64,000 nt of DNA from Plutella xylostella (lineage: Eukaryota; Arthropoda; Insecta; Lepidoptera; Plutellidae), in assembly GCF_932276165.1 (NCBI RefSeq), contig NC_063983.1, positions 1,371,501-1,435,500 of the forward strand, read 5' to 3'. Shown in pieces: positions 9,200-23,310 of the stretch (its first letter is position 1; each line of letters begins with the position of its first letter). A program made the translations under genes and the position numbers. Below the pieces are notes generated by a model. It saw only the letters and a list, made by a program, of their open reading frames with translations. It did no database searches and was not told the origin of the DNA.

Positions 9200-10872
9200 A
9201 ATTGGAAAGGAATTTGCTACAAAAATTTGCCCATTTATTTTTATGAACCATCCTCTTATAAATTAATGCATAGCTAAAAGCAATATGCTGCACCAACACT
9301 AATCGTACACGCATTGAGTATTCAATCTGCATTTCTCGACCACACGGTAGATTGTGCCTTCTAACCCATTGGTTTGCTTCTAGCTGACCTCGATACGAAG
9401 ATTCGATACTCTTTAACAGATAGCGAAGTAGGTTACTGCTTATGCTTACTATCACTTGCTTGGGTGCAGAGAAAAGCCACTCAAAAAACAGATAGATTAT
9501 GATTATAGTAGGTACCTAGTGTAGATTTTTAGTATACTGGAACGTCTGGAACTAAAAATACATAACCTTTCATGTTTATATTTACATTGCATTTGCTATG
9601 TTTTCCTAGTAGATATATTCTGTTTTAGCTTAAGAAACAAATGCCAAATGCACTTCAAACAAAACAATAACAACCGTTGTATGAGTTGAAAAAAAGGTAT
9701 TTTTGCAAACAAAAACTTAAATTATCGTAGCCAAGGTAGCAAAGCACAGATATTATTTTAATTTTCATACTGCAGACCCCAAGATAGGCCATTTAGGTTA
9801 GGTCGTTAGAGAACAACCGGGGATATGTCTAAATTAAATTACATTTTTGCTATGCTATATATAATTTTATAAACCCGACGTGGGTTTCTGTACAGTGTCT
9901 TGCTAAAAAATCAGTTCAGCCTAAAACTGCCTGTGCAAAAAATATGTAAGAAATATTTAGGTAACTGTCTATTTAACTGTTCAAGCAGTCGCGTGATTAC
10001 ATTATACGTACAGTAATAATTATCACGTGCGTAAATGAACTGTGAAATAGAGAAATGCAAAATTACTGCCTGCATTGGTCATGAAAATTACCCCCGTGTT
10101 ATAAACTAACCACTGCAAACCTTTATTTGCACCAAACAATAAAAAACAGTACAAGACGCCGGAAAAAATCCATGCATAAAAAAAAATTGTGGGACTAATT
10201 TTATTGAGCTCATACCACTTCAGTTATATAAAGTAGGTTCAATTGGATAGTACTAATAATCGTCTCACAACAATGACCACTACAGCGGTGGCGAGTTATT
10301 TCCACGACATTGTACATTGCACGACAACAGCCGTTATCATGCGGTTCAACCTTTTTTTCCTCGCAGATATTATAATTATTTCTACTTTAAATGTCTTTTG
10401 TTCTAGTGCTGGGTCGTTCTACCACACAAAAGATAAAGATTTATAAATCGAGCGAAAATTTATGCCAAATAAATTTCCATAACAAAATTTGTAAAGTCTA
10501 AAAAGAATCATTAACAACTAAATAGAAAGAACAACATTAATACAAATTAACAACTAAGAAATGATAATGTTTTTTTAATTTAACATCAATCGCTTCCTAT
10601 AATTTTAAACGGTATAATTTTAAAATGGGTTCACAACCCTTATCTTAAATCAATATTCAGTTATCGCATGTACACTGTACATATCGATAGTGTCCCATCA
10701 CTAGCCGGTAGTATAATAAATTGCTGTTTTGTCGACAGGTGGACTCACGCACGCACGATATGTCTTCTTGTTTATTTTTAATCACCCGACCGTATATTCT
10801 TCTTTGTATGGTTGATTTAAAATTTGGGTTAATATCATGCATTTAATAATTAGGTGACCTATTTTATTTATC
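9200..10872. other. Non-coding AT-rich stretch
   Basis: Small frames at 9198-9455 (minus) and 10243-10446 (plus) show no domain, biased composition or splice context that would make them genes. Nothing else recognised. Confidence 0.4.
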
Positions 10873-10875
10873 TTA

Positions 10876-11010
10876 GGGCTGATTTTTCAATTGTAGATAG
10901 ATTTAGACGAATAAAATTGTTGCTGTCACAGTCTAACACAAACATTCAGACGCGACAGCATCAGAATTATTCCTCAGATAACTTTCATCTGACTATTGAA
11001 AAATCAGCCC
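10876..11010. mobile_element. Hairpin MITE with TTA target duplication
   Basis: The ends GGGCTGATTTTTCAAT and ATTGAAAAATCAGCCC are perfect complements, flanked on both sides by TTA. Three-base TWA duplications are typical of PIF/Harbinger elements. The interior pairs loosely (GACGAATAAAATTG region). No transposase. Confidence 0.8.
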
Positions 11011-11013
11011 TTA

Positions 11014-13787
11014 CTGTTATGTTAAGGGTAAAACTTTAACTAGTAATTTGTACACTAAGATTTAAAGAAAGCATCTCAATGTACCACAAACAAATGAAGT
11101 TAACCTACCAACTACTTTAGTCTAAATCATTTAAATGTTAATTTGTAATTAAAACCAGCGCCGAAGAGATTTATGTTCCGTTAAATTAAGATGGTCTATG
11201 TTCGTGTTTTTATTCTAAATGCAGATACCATTTTACGTTCATTTTAGCTTCAGAAAATAAAATGAAAGATATCTGATACCAGTAGTACTTCCTAAGTGCA
11301 TGCTTAACACTAACTATAAATAAATAAGTAAAAGATTTAAGAAATCTTACTAGAAACTTCCTAAGTCCATGCTTACTTACTACCAATGTGTTAGTTGTAG
11401 TTGTGAGATTGTAAATGAATGGTTAATTGATGAATGAAGTCTTTATCATGAAAGTAATAAGGTCTCTGTACCTCTTCCTGTCTATCGAAGTTTCGATCTC
11501 CGGATGTTCGATTTTTGAAACTCGATCTGCAAGAATTCGGAGTGTCGGCTTACAACTGCTGGTCCCAGGCCGGCGGATGGAGAAATTAAAAAGTAAAAAG
11601 TCATTGTCAAGCGTGGCCATAGACTAAAAGAAGTGTGTCGCTGTTAATTTTTAAACCAGCCAGTGCGTTCATTTTCAAATGAGATATATTGAGAAAAAAA
11701 CTATTTGAATTTTTTCGTAAACTGTGATTTTATAGTGATCAGAACTATTCAGGTTTTTTTTTAGGTATTCTTGTACTGGCTGAAATATTAAAACGGCCTA
11801 TATCGAGACAACATAAACTGTAGACGAAAAATAATCAGAATTCCTTCCTAAAGTGCATCGTAAATTAGATCCGTCTGAGTATCTCGCCCCCGTTTCACAG
11901 ATGTCTTTAAGGAACTCTAAAAAATAAAATTTAAACCTTTTCTCGTTGGAAGCGTGTTTAAAAAAACAAAAAGAAAGCGTAGCTTTGTCGAACTTGTTGG
12001 TAGGTACAATAAATATAAAAGTGATGTTTTCGTTACAGACTAAGTTCCTTGGAAATATTGTAAAATCTGACAAGGAAAGTGTTTATTCTTTACAATATAT
12101 TTTTTCAACCCTAATTGAAGTGTTTTATTACTACAAGTTGAAATTCATCCCTTCAAAAGCTTAACTTACCAAAAGCAGTCAGTACTCAGTATGCAGTATG
12201 TTTGATAACTTGCAATTTTCTTTACCATTAACATCATCGTCACCAAACAATTTTATTTTACCCAACAGCTAAGCATTCCGTCGAATGTTTTTACTACCAA
12301 CTTTATGTCAAAGCAATAAGATCCCCAAAATTAACAACTTCTGAACGTACGCTTTAGGTGTTTTTTAGTGCCACTCCAGCGTTCTTTGTGAAAGCGCAGT
12401 TTTTATAAAAGTGATTTCCGTCGCCGGCTAGTTGGCACGTTGAAAAACTTAGTTCGTGCACCATAGTGTTGTGCAATTTGTTACTCCACTGACTTTTATT
12501 TACTTTTATTCAGTTTGGTGTTCGATTTTTGAACTCCAACGAATATTTCAAGCTTTTACAGCTCTGCTACAGTTGGAATAGATATTAGTGGCTTCCAGTT
12601 TAATTTTGCTTCAGAATCGACCCAATGTTGGTCTCACGTACTTTAAGGCATAAATAATATCTAAATCTATGTTCTCTATCTTTGACATATTGGGTATGCG
12701 ATGAAAGTGTCGTGATAAGCAAACATTCTACATACAAGCTAGGTACTTCGAGAGAAGATGATCTCATTCAAAACAAAGATAATAATTTATGATAAGTAGA
12801 TAACGTTGGTATAAGCAAGTAAGTACATAGTCTGTTTCGAATGCACTCGTCACGTCACATGTCATATTATTTTAACCCGACATTCATTACTTATCGGCCA
12901 AACACATAACCCTCCTTTTTGATTCGCCAAAGTCGGTAGAAAATTACCTTTTCAATTCAGTTACCTAGATAACCTAGGTTCAAATGCATTTTCTTCAGGA
13001 ATCCCTCGCGACACCGCCATGAAATATTCAGAGCCTAACATTAGTGCAAAAAGCCACTCAAAGGAGGGCTTAACTAAATTCGTCTGTAAAGCGTCTAGAC
13101 TTCTCGTAGGATACCTGAGTACGACGACGCCGACGTACCTAATCTAGGTTTAAAAAAACTGTCAGTTGAAATGTTTTTTTTTTTATATTTTATCTCGGTA
13201 GGTAAGGTAATTAATAATTATACATTAATTTTGTACTTTTAATTGTGACTGAATTATGATGACCGAACATGATTAAATTATGAATTAATAGGATGAATTA
13301 TTGATGCACTCATTTTCGGGCATTATCTGTTCGGAGCATACAATTATGAATTAACTTAATTCACACAAACAATGTTTCAGGATACTGTGAAGTTAGTAAA
13401 GTGTTTTTTTTATTAAACTTTATAAATTTACAGGTGGTTAAAATTTTCTAGTTAATGGTTGTATTTGTCTGACCTACCTCATATTTCGTTAATTAATACT
13501 TGTGTTTTGAACGATTGCCTTATTTTAAACACATCAGAAATACTTGCTTACCAATGAAAACATTTTTTTAATTTTTATTTGAGGCTGAATTTGGTTCTCT
13601 TTTAAACAGCTGTCCAATTAAAATGGTGGAAATATTCGGGTGCCTGCCACGCGTACCAATCATGTATTATTATTCATTATAGAACATACATTAACTGTTT
13701 AAGCTGAGTTTACATTATTTTATATTTTTTCCGTGTATCATCAGTGCAGCGAGCATAGGATTCGATACTATTTTCGAATCTACACGA
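11014..13787. other. Non-coding stretch; one open patch
   Basis: Mostly AT-rich. From 12990 a frame stays open for about 50 codons after a CATTTTCTTCAG acceptor-like site, with higher GC than the flanks. It has no matching donor and no recognised similarity. No gene called. Confidence 0.35.
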
Positions 13788-13900
13788 AGGGTCACTTTTG
13801 CCAAACGCTAAACGTAATTAAATCAAATTTTAAATACATTTTGTACTGACAGACGTATGACTACTAAATACGTTTAGCGTTTGGTGAAATTCCACCTAAC
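13788..13900. mobile_element. Short hairpin MITE
   Basis: The arms CCAAACGCTAAACGTAATT and ATACGTTTAGCGTTTGG face each other across about 50 bases, with weaker outer pairing of GGGTCACTTTT and AAATTCCACC. Confidence 0.6.
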
Positions 13901-14055
13901 ATATGGAGAAAACAAATGTCACTTTTGGAACAAACTTTGCCTTACATTTTGACAGTGACAGTTGACGATACGCAACGTTAACGGAGGTTCGAAACTTGTG
14001 TTCGCGACTCAGATCTAGTGATTATGATACGATAATCTGTATTGCACTACATTTA

Positions 14056-14194
14056 GTGCCTGTTTCACAATGTCTGGGTAATGGCTACCTGTAGGATAAA
14101 AGACATCCTGTCACTGTCTAAAACATAATTACAGAGTGACAGCATGTATTTAAATCCACAGGTAGCCATTATCCAGACATTGTGAAACAGGGCC
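14056..14194. mobile_element. Hairpin MITE
   Basis: The ends TGTTTCACAATGTCTGG and CCAGACATTGTGAAACA are perfect complements. Inner GGTAATGGCTACCTGT and ACAGGTAGCCATTA also pair. Flanks TTA and TAA suit a TWA target. Confidence 0.8.
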
Positions 14195-14751
14195 TAAATG
14201 TTCTATCAGATCACTCCAATTAATGATGATCAGTCAATAATCGCATCCACTGCTGGACTTTATCTCAAAATTCAAAAATTGTTTATTTACACACCATGTA
14301 AGCATAGACAAATATTATACAGACAGTTAGAATATAAAAGATGGTATAGGTACAAGTCGTCCATACTCAATCTCAACAATCTCTTCTCATCACAATTACA
14401 CTGTACTAAGTAAATAATTATCTGGGTAGCATTGTACGACATTTCTAATTAGGATTACCAAGAATCAAGAAACCTACAGAAATAACTTTTCCAACAGTAC
14501 CTACTCATTTTATGGTCAGAGGAAACCCTACAGCACAACTTAACGGCGTCGTCCCCGATGCACCAATGTGTTTGGCCCTTATTTTTTTTAATTCTTGACA
14601 GAATAATTTCGCACCCTTATTTATAATATAGGGCACAACTTTAAAAAGAACACGTTTAGAGTTTAGGTATATGGTGAACGGTTCCAAATCCGACAACCTA
14701 AATTTTTAAAATCCCGTTTTTTATTTGTTCAACACCTAGTACTTATTTGTT

Positions 14752-14960
14752 ACTAGCTGTTCCCGCGCGCTTCGCCTCGCCTTAAAATGTTTTCCCGTGG
14801 GAATTCCGGGATAAAAAGTAGCCTATGTTCTTTCCCAGGGTCTAGACCGTATGTATACCAAATTTCATTCAAATCCGTTCAGTAGTTTTGGCGTGAAAGA
14901 GTAACAGACAGACAGACAGACAGACACAGTTACTTTCACATTTATAATATTAGTTAGGAT
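14752..14960 (-). mobile_element. Lep1-like non-autonomous Helitron
   Basis: On the minus strand it starts ATCCTAACTAATATTATAAA. It then has the TCTG run, CACGCCAAAACTACTGAACG, TAGGCTACTTTTTATCCCGG, a GGCGAAGCGCGCGGGAACAG segment and terminal CTAGT. It is the best-preserved of four copies, and the others share this order exactly. No terminal inverted repeats or target duplication are expected for Helitrons. Confidence 0.75.
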
Positions 14961-15554
14961 TATACCTAAGACATTTTATGTTCAAAATGTAACTCTTTTC
15001 TTAGTAATTAATCTTCAAGTGACGTAAAAAGGTGCACGATATTAAGAAACTTTCACTTAATTGTTTTGTAAATGGCAGAGGCTGTATGCAATGAAGACTT
15101 CGCTTTTATTACGTCAATTATTTTATCGTTAGCAATTAATTATTTAGTTGTAATAGGTGCTTGTGTTTTTTACTACTGTTATTTACAGATTAGTAAGTAG
15201 TAATTAATTGGAGGCAACATTAAAAATAATAATAGGTTGAAGTGTGAAAAGAATTATGTAATGTTTTGTTTTACAAACAAGTATAGCCAGTTTTTTGTTA
15301 TTGATTGACGGTTAATATCACACACTTTCCAGCCACTTTCTAGTTTATTTTTAGGTCTAATCTTAATGTATTATCTTGAACAAACCCAAGTCTCATATGA
15401 CACATGGTTCTTTTACCAGTGTCATACCAACGACATGCTATTCGAGATAAATCAGACCTTAAGTAATGGCCATTAGGACGGTAATTGCTTGAAAAACTTT
15501 ATATTACGGCAGACAGAAAGTTTTGGCGCCAAGTAGAAGAGTAGTAGGTACTTA

Positions 15555-15690
15555 GGGCCACTTGCACAAACATATTAAATCTAGATTTAATGTTAAATCT
15601 CGATTTAAGCCATACATTTATATGGATTGACGTTTCTTAAATCGAGATTTGACACTAAATCTAGATTTAATATGTTTGTGCAAGTGGCCC
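15555..15690. mobile_element. Near-perfect hairpin MITE with TTA target duplication
   Basis: GGGCCACTTGCACAAACATA and onward is mirrored to TATGTTTGTGCAAGTGGCCC, with inner CTAGATTTA and AAATCTCGATTTAAG arms. TTA lies on each side (15552-15554, 15691-15693). Very little loop remains. PIF/Harbinger-like by target site. Confidence 0.85.
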
Positions 15691-15693
15691 TTA

Positions 15694-17487
15694 GAAGCAA
15701 AGGCCGAGCTCGTTTGAAATACTGGCGTTTATTGCTTTTTATTGTACAGAGGATTTTTTTATCAAAAGTATGTAAAACGGGTTCTATGCCATTTTTCAAA
15801 GGCAATAAAAATCTTATGTGTTCATCAAATACTTAGGTATATGCCCTAGCCTGCAATCAAACCTTTTCTTGAAATATTTTCAACATTTTTTATGCGTATA
15901 AAAGCTTCAGTAGCAGCTAATATAGAAGACATTCCAATTTTAAATCACCGCACGTCCGAACAACCAACTTGCAAAAAACAAAATTGAAATGTCACTGTGG
16001 AACCAAACAATGAGTGTGCATTACACCCACAAGAAGACAGCTTTCTACAAAAAAAACTGTTCCTTTTTCAAACCAAGGTTGCAACTGGCCATCTGCCCGG
16101 TACATCTGCTACCTGGCTGAATGCAGAATAATGCGAATGCATTTTGCTTTTTTCTTTTCTTATCTCTGGTAGATTTTACGCGGCAAAGGAGGTGTGTTGT
16201 GTCATGATTTTAAGTAGATTATCTGTTACTTATGCATAGAATATTTTGTGTTTAAGTATTTCATATTGGTGCACCATTAATATTGTTACGTTAACAACTA
16301 CTAATAGCCTGTTTTTAAAAAAGTTGCTGTCAATAATTCAAAACCATTTAATAAGCCAGACATGGAGGTTTATAAATATACGATCCTTCCAATACTCTGT
16401 GGTACAGCCATGTGGCGGCACCAGCCTCCTTAGTAATTAAGTAAAAAAAACACAGACCACACTTTTAAAACAAAACATTCATTCTTTTCACACTTCAAAC
16501 TATTAGTGGTTTAAACTTTGCCGCCAGCTAAAGGGCTGTTATACTATTAATAGAACAACAAACTGTAGCCCTGGGGCGACTGTGAAGATAATGTCAGGAA
16601 CAGACTGCTAAGCACAGAGTTTGAAGCCCCGCGGAGGTGACAATTTATTATAAACACCCTGTATTAGCAATTGGTAGGGTTGCCACAAATATAAGTCCTT
16701 TTCTTCCTGATTCATAGAAATAAGTATTTGGGTACTAAATTATCAGGAACATCCTAACAAGATACATACACGTATCTCAGAAACGTGGTCATGACTAGTA
16801 CCTATGTGCTTTTTCAAGGTATCAGAAAACAGAATAAAGTACTTACCTAATTTATAATATTTTGATAATTATGCATATACCATAAAGTTTACAACCAACC
16901 ATACCGAACCGACAAAGAAATACCAACGTTACAAATGAGAAGAACTATTTATATTACATCCATAACACAAAGTTATTGACAGCCCTATAAATAACAAAAC
17001 AAGGTTGTTTACAACTACATAGGTGGCAGCACTGTTCCATCGTGTTCAAGTGCGCCGCAGGGTGGCCAACATTCACCTGCCAACGCGTTCTTTTCATTAT
17101 TTATTATTCTCAGGTTGGTATCGTTAAGGGGAAACACTTCCCATTGATGGTATAGATGTAAAATTTTAAGTTGAAAATTTAGTCTAATGGTACTCTTCCT
17201 ATACTCAAAGACAATTCAGCTAATCACAGCACTGCATTCCATACTCACTGCCGTACTCAGAGACTTTAATTATAATACTTTATTGACAAAAAAACATTAT
17301 TTTACGTTAAATTACATCTCTGATTATCAGCCAGTGGCAGCCAGTATCAGTGAAACTTAGAAGTAAAAAATATGTATTAATAATTATTTGTTCTTTGTTT
17401 CAGGTAATTAATTAATGTAATTAAAGTGATCGTGCTACGGTGGCTCGGTAGGTATGTGTTAGATAACTTAGGATATACTTAAATTAA
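15694..17487. other. Non-coding stretch
   Basis: AT-rich with small GC-richer patches near 16380-16640 and 17030-17100. A TTTGTTTCAG acceptor-like site at 17395-17403 is followed at once by GTAATT, leaving no exon. No gene supported. Confidence 0.4.
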
Positions 17488-17668
17488 TATACCTGCGTCT
17501 TCTTCTTCTTCCTAGCCTTTTCCTTATTTAGAGTCGGCTTTGTGCGTCATGTCACGCCATTTTACCCTATCCTCTGTCATATCCTCATTCACTCCACACT
17601 CACTCATATTTTCTTTCACACAATCAAGTCACGTCTTTCTTGGTCTTCCTCTCTTACGAGATATTTTA
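17488..17668 (-). mobile_element. LINE 3'-end fragment
   Basis: The plus strand begins CTTCTTCTTCTTCCTAGCCT, then GAGTCGGCTTTGTGCGTC and CACGCCATTTTACCCTATC. This is the reverse complement of a widespread lepidopteran LINE 3' end with a GAA-type simple tail. 5'-truncated. Confidence 0.55.
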
Positions 17669-18004
17669 ATTCATGAAATCGAATCGAATAATTGTTATTT
17701 TAATTTTAACTGGATGTAATAAAATAACTTTTACGAGGCATTTAACTAACCTAATAATATATTGGTCTAATTTCTTACAAACGAGGACAAGGCTACAAAT
17801 ATAAAATATTTTATTTGTGAACATAAATAAAAGTGTTCGTATTTTGTAATCGTATCATAACTGAAATAGTTTACCTTAGAACCAGTTATATTGGGCTCAT
17901 GCTGGGAATAACGACAAGTTATTTTAGATCATAACTAAACCTACCTACATTGATAACCATTATTATTATGCTACACAAGGTAGTAATTGAAATGCCGATA
18001 TAAA

Positions 18005-18095
18005 CTTATGCTTTTGTGAAATGGTGGTAGAGTAATATTATGACTTTTGACAAGTAATTGTAATATTCTACGTCAAAAAAATAAACGATTCCATT
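18005..18095 (+). mobile_element. LINE 3' UTR fragment, same family as 3170-3260
   Basis: Shares TTGTGAAATGGTGGTAGA, GACAA..TAATTGTAA and TTCTACGTC-type blocks with the tail at 3170-3260. Only the last about 90 bases are present. Confidence 0.5.
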
Positions 18096-20136
18096 TCACC
18101 CTATCGCACTCTCAGGATAATAGAGGCGTAATTCAAAAAACTAAATTGTTGGCAAATCGCAAAAAAGATCCGGAAATTTACATTTTCAACTTTGACAGTA
18201 TTGATTTAACTAATATGGGTGAAAATTGGACTATGTTATATTTTATTCATGAAGCCTGGGATGTCTTTATTATGTTAATATAATAGACGTAAGGCTCTTG
18301 TACTATCAATATTATTTTATGTTTTTTTTTAAACTAGTATTACTTAAGCCTTTATTGTTCTGAACTCAATACTTTTAAAAATACTATTTTATACTTAGGC
18401 CTTTTTAATTCTGAAAAAAATTAAATAATGTTGCTATAAATCTCAAAAGGTCTATTTAACACTAAAATAATTTAATGATTGAAGGATATTTAACGATATG
18501 AGCCTATTTTCTTGTAAAGGGTGAATTACAATACAATAGAAATACAGATCTAAAGAGGCACAATTGGTTTCAAGCCTGCATAAAACTAAACCTGCGACGT
18601 CCTGTCCATATCACCGTTGGCACATTAGTAGTTACGTCTCTCTTACACGAAGCGGGGGGTGCGGTAGGTCCCCGTATAATAGAGACGGAAGTATCGGATT
18701 TCTCATTCTATCATAAAAATGCCTCTGTTTTCGTGTTCACCGGATAGAGCATACCTTTTTTGGTCTTTCTATGACTGTAACTCAGAATCGTGAAATTTAG
18801 AGATAAGCCCCTTTTATACTGAGAGTGCGCTATGTTCGCGACCTATTGAAAATATTGTATTGCAATTGTTGGTCATCTTTCGTGAATTGCAGTACACTGT
18901 ATACTAGATGGGCAACTCAAAGTTATGGTTGAGAATGGGTTGTTTTCAAGCAGTATAGCCTAACCTATGTTAAAAACCTTTATTGTTTGACACACAAATA
19001 CACATTCACTTCAAACTTATATCACCCTCTTTTTTGTCGGTGGTTAAACACTAAGTTTGTTTTACTAGGAACCTTGGAGGTTTGTAATAGGTTCTATGAA
19101 ATGATAGGCATTCCTTTCTACCTACCGATTTCTCAAGAACAACGTGACTTTATTCGAATAACTGTAATTAGTAACAAATAAAGCTAATGGGTGATTGTAC
19201 ATATTCACAATTACGAACATTGCGTTCATTGGTTAGCGTTCGATGTTTGTTTTTAATTAATTAAAATCTTTGGTATTTATTTTACCAGAGCAAACAACTA
19301 TAATTATTTACTATTCTGTCTGAGACTAGGATTTTTTTTAAAATATTTTTTATTTAGATGTGTCCTGAAAGAAACATAGGTAAACTCAAAGTTCTTAAGA
19401 GGAGAGTATAGCACTTGCTCGTCCATACAAAAAGAGAAAACGTTTTACTAACTCTAAATATTATCCAATTTTCATGATTTTTTAGTATGTTATTGACACA
19501 AGGAATAACTAGGTTTATAGCTTTTTCTTTTTTCGAAATTTTTTATAGGTTCAAAGTTATAGGCACCTCAAATAACGTAATTTTTGTGTGTTGAATCAAG
19601 CCGTTGGTTGAACAATAACAATGTATTTATTTTTTAAAGCGAAACCTATAAACCTAGAATATATGATGCTGAAGCGATTGACACCAAAATCTAAAAGATT
19701 GGTTGATATTTAGTTAGAGTAAAACGTTTTCTCCCTAAACTAGAATTTCATTATGAAAAGTACCTATTGTCAGTCGCGTGTTGCAGTGCATCTCTATCGC
19801 ACTCTATTCTTAAGTAAGAATAAATATAAGTATACCCATTTTAATTTGTGATACCATAATTTTCTGTTCTAATTTTAATTATACTAAAAAATGCCATGGA
19901 CTTTGAACAGCTTTATCAAGACAGATGTTACATTATAATTTTGAATCCGCAAACTGCAATTTGCCTGGCACCGTAAAATTCCGAAACAAGAAAAAAGTCC
20001 CTGAATTTTTAAACTAAAAGAAAACGAGAAAGTGATCTTATTAACTTCGCATCTGCCATCGAAACATGATTTTCCATCTGATACAGAAGGTCACTCTATC
20101 TTACGAAAACGAACATTCAGAATGCTATTGCACTAA
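18096..20136. other. Non-coding AT-rich stretch
   Basis: No repeat or gene recognised. Frames of 60-80 codons at 18047 and 18987 are AT-rich and look like chance. Confidence 0.4.
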
Positions 20137-20275
20137 CTATGCTCTGTCAATCTTATTAATAGTTTTTTGACATTTGAAATCCTATACATATTTTATGACT
20201 GCAAACGAAAACCAACTTTACTTACCAGACATAAGCAAACGTCAAAAAACTATTAATAAAATGGACAGAGTATGA
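20137..20275. mobile_element. Hairpin MITE
   Basis: The left arm CTCTGTCAATCTTATTAATA then GTTTTTTGAC pairs with GTCAAAAAACTATTAATAA and GGACAGAG on the right. The centre is unpaired. Confidence 0.7.
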
Positions 20276-22245
20276 GAATACCAACTTTAATAGTTACTTT
20301 GAAAAAATGCCAAACAAGGCTGTTTCTGACGGAAACTTAAGTAATTTCTACATTCTAGATACCTACTAGGTTCTTGGTGTTAGGTTCTAAAATGGAGTTA
20401 ACTTGATTATATTTTTTTTAATGCTTTTGAAGATAACTTATTTTTTCAATATTCAGAATGCAAGACAAACACACCAATGTACAGTTGTACACTGCCTTTC
20501 AAGAGTGTACAGATACTGGTAGTAAAGTTTTGATTTGCATAATTGGCGTACGCGGCAGTGGTTTGGCAAAAAAACTGGCAGATGGTGGTTTGTACTGCGC
20601 ACCTGCACCTGGCTACAATCTAGAGACCAGTGGCAGCTGTAACAGCCACACGATAAGATATATCTGAAGATATCATTTGACACGTCAACAGACATTTATA
20701 ACCATTGCGTTTTTTTTACACGCGATTTAGTTAGTACTATAAATAACCTCCTGGTTCACAAGAAGGCTTGCACAAACATTATTTGTGAAATAAAACTACC
20801 TGTACATTGTTTTAGGTTTGTGTCTATGTCTACATATACATATAATTTTGGTACCTACATACGTTACGCAAAAATAAAATTGACACTTTTAGCCAGTCAC
20901 CAATGTCATAGAATTTTCCGATCTTATAGATTAGAAATTCATCGTCCCATTTATCACATCTCTTTTAAATGAGGGCATTTATGTATCTATCACTCGTTAG
21001 ATCGTGATGTCAAGATAGCTCGAGATATAATATCGAGATTTTATTAAGATAAAAACTATATCTACTAGCCATCGGTATGAAACTGTCTGTCATCATTAAG
21101 ACTGGTTGTGGCTACTAGTTTTGCTGGCATTTTGCAAAGCCTTATTATAATAAAAACTGTATTATGTCTTCCTGATCATCAAGGTTATTGCCAATAAACA
21201 TAGAGTGTTAATATTTTCGCTGCAAGTGGAGATGTCTTTATAAAAACTGGTGGGACCTGATTTGAATGAACCACCTACCATCTATGTTACAATTATTATT
21301 GATCGATGAAAATTGCTTTATGTCTGATTATTTTGGTATTTAAGTTTTTAAAGCGACTGAAAGGTTTACTAGGTTAATCTAATGTAATGTAAAGGTGACC
21401 AAAATTTATGCATTACATCCATACCATACCATAGTTAGGTGGGTATATTACGCAGCTTTACTGACTCTCACTTTAGTTTTTTTTTTATTTTTTAGTTTTT
21501 TTACTTACACAACTCATTTGTACCTACAATAGATTTTTGTGTTTTTCTTTTATGTAACTTAAAGAAGTCACACCTACCAACATCTCTTGTTCTAATTTGT
21601 AAAGTTTCGTGAAAACAAAGAAATTATGAAGATGTAGGTACTTGTCGAGGAGAAAACAATTTTCAAATAACTTACTGTAGAACTGCTGAAAACTTTTAAG
21701 AAAATACGTTTTTAAACTCCTAAAGATGAACAGTTAAGCTTGAGGGGCAACAACTCAGTTTTATAGTTTTAAGTTCTTGTTACTTGGAAATAAATAACAA
21801 GTCTTAAGTAAAATAATTTTAAAACTTAGCCACCACGTTGAGTTTTACCTTAATATAGTTTATTTTCAAGAACATGCATACTTATAAAGAAAGAGATAAG
21901 TAATTGTTTTTAAGTTTTACTTTACAAACAGTTTATGAATACCACTCTGATATAACACAATATATATAATTTATCGAGAATAATATTTGAAAAATGCGTT
22001 AGCTTTAGAACCTTTATTCAACTAAATCCTAATAATAAAAGATACGACATCTTTCAGATATTATAATAAGAAACACAAAATATTATAAAACATTAATGTA
22101 AGTATCTCTTACTTTACAATCCCGCATAACATCCCAACAGTTTAATGCAGTTTCGAAACCTTAAGACACGGCTGTAACGTTCTGCGCACCACGGATCATA
22201 TATCAAAGTGAATTCAAAGGGTGTCAGTAAATATGAAGCGGTTTC
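20276..22245. other. Non-coding stretch with one overlapping frame pair
   Basis: At 20453-20695 both strands are open for about 70-80 codons in a GC-richer patch. Neither peptide is recognised and no donor follows. The rest is AT-rich without visible elements. Confidence 0.35.
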
Positions 22246-22452
22246 AGTGGGGTCACTCTCAAAATTAACGAACAAACAGACAAGAATTGTCACGCAATCG
22301 GCAAGCTTAATACAACGAAATAGAGCCGTAGTTTTGGGAAACTTTGTTAAAGCAAATCTTCCTTAACCACGACTCTATTTCGTAGTTTTAAGCGTGCCGA
22401 TTGAGTGAAAGTTCTCGTTCGTTCGTTCGTCGTTTTAGGGAGTGACCCCACT
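22246..22452. mobile_element. GTCACT-end MITE (family E), clearest copy
   Basis: Perfect 13-base ends AGTGGGGTCACTC and GAGTGACCCCACT. Then come ACGAACAAAC / CGTTCGTTCGTTCG subterminal arms and an inner palindrome ACAACGAAATAGAGCCGTAG / ACGACTCTATTTCGTAG, with AGCAAATC near the turn. No coding capacity. Superfamily not identified from these ends. Confidence 0.75.
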
Positions 22453-23310
22453 CTTCAGACATAAGGCGAGACGGACACTTCACTTGTAATACGCTTCGCA
22501 AGTGTCATCTGTCATTCTGACGTTTGCGCGCAAAGTTTTGACGAAACATGTGCCTTTGATGTTGCCGAAATGGGTTAGTTTAATGCTTTCCTGCGTTTAT
22601 GTGTAAAATAGATAAGTATACAAAGATGTTTGGTTTCTATATTTAACCGTTTGGTTGTTCGGTAATTTGACACAATTTAAATTATATTATTGCGTCTTGG
22701 AGAGATCAGCGTTTCGGCGTTCCAAAGGTATGAAAAAAAATGCATACGTAACTGTTTAGATTTGTTATGTGGGTATAGTGTGTGGTCGTATACAAGGCAA
22801 ATATCGAATGCGTAGGATTAACAGTAAATAAATCAAAGTAGACCACCACAATGACAGCTCAAATCCGGCATTCGTCAACTATTTACAAAACCAGTGGGAA
22901 ACTATCGTCCAACGCATCTCATAAAATGAGATTTCAAGTTTTAGTGTAGGTTTTTTTCGTAAGACTGTTACAAACCACTGCCTGCCCTGAGTACCTTAGG
23001 TTAGCTTAGTATACTTACCTAATATAATTATAGTTTTCATATAGAAGTGAAATATATTACCTAAGCCAAGTCACCAAGTACACGCCAGCCGTAATAGTGC
23101 TCGCCTGAAATAGTCAGCTTACAACAAAGTAGTCCACATTATAAACAAGCCAAGAGATCATCACACCAATGTTTACCTTCCATGTTTGTTTTCATTCACT
23201 CTTCGATGTAAATAACATAATATGGGCTTCAACAGCCACTTAGTAGACTACAGCTTTGAAGATGATTAAGATTAGTAGTAGTAAAATCACTGTAAGAATT
23301 AAATTTTAAT
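22453..23310. other. Non-coding stretch
   Basis: No gene or element recognised. A GC-richer segment at 22455-22560 contains two CACTTG-type motifs only. Confidence 0.35.

Noticed and set aside
9790..9806. TTTAGGTTAGGT, resembling the insect telomere repeat TTAGG
   Set aside because: Only two units; expected by chance.
12990..13141. About 50 open codons after an acceptor-like TTTTCTTCAG
   Set aside because: No GT donor in a sensible place, no domain recognised, and no link to the Dok-7-like exon.
20453..20695. Overlapping open frames on both strands in a GC-richer patch after a CAG
   Set aside because: Neither peptide resembles a known domain, the plus frame ends without a donor, and lengths are within chance.
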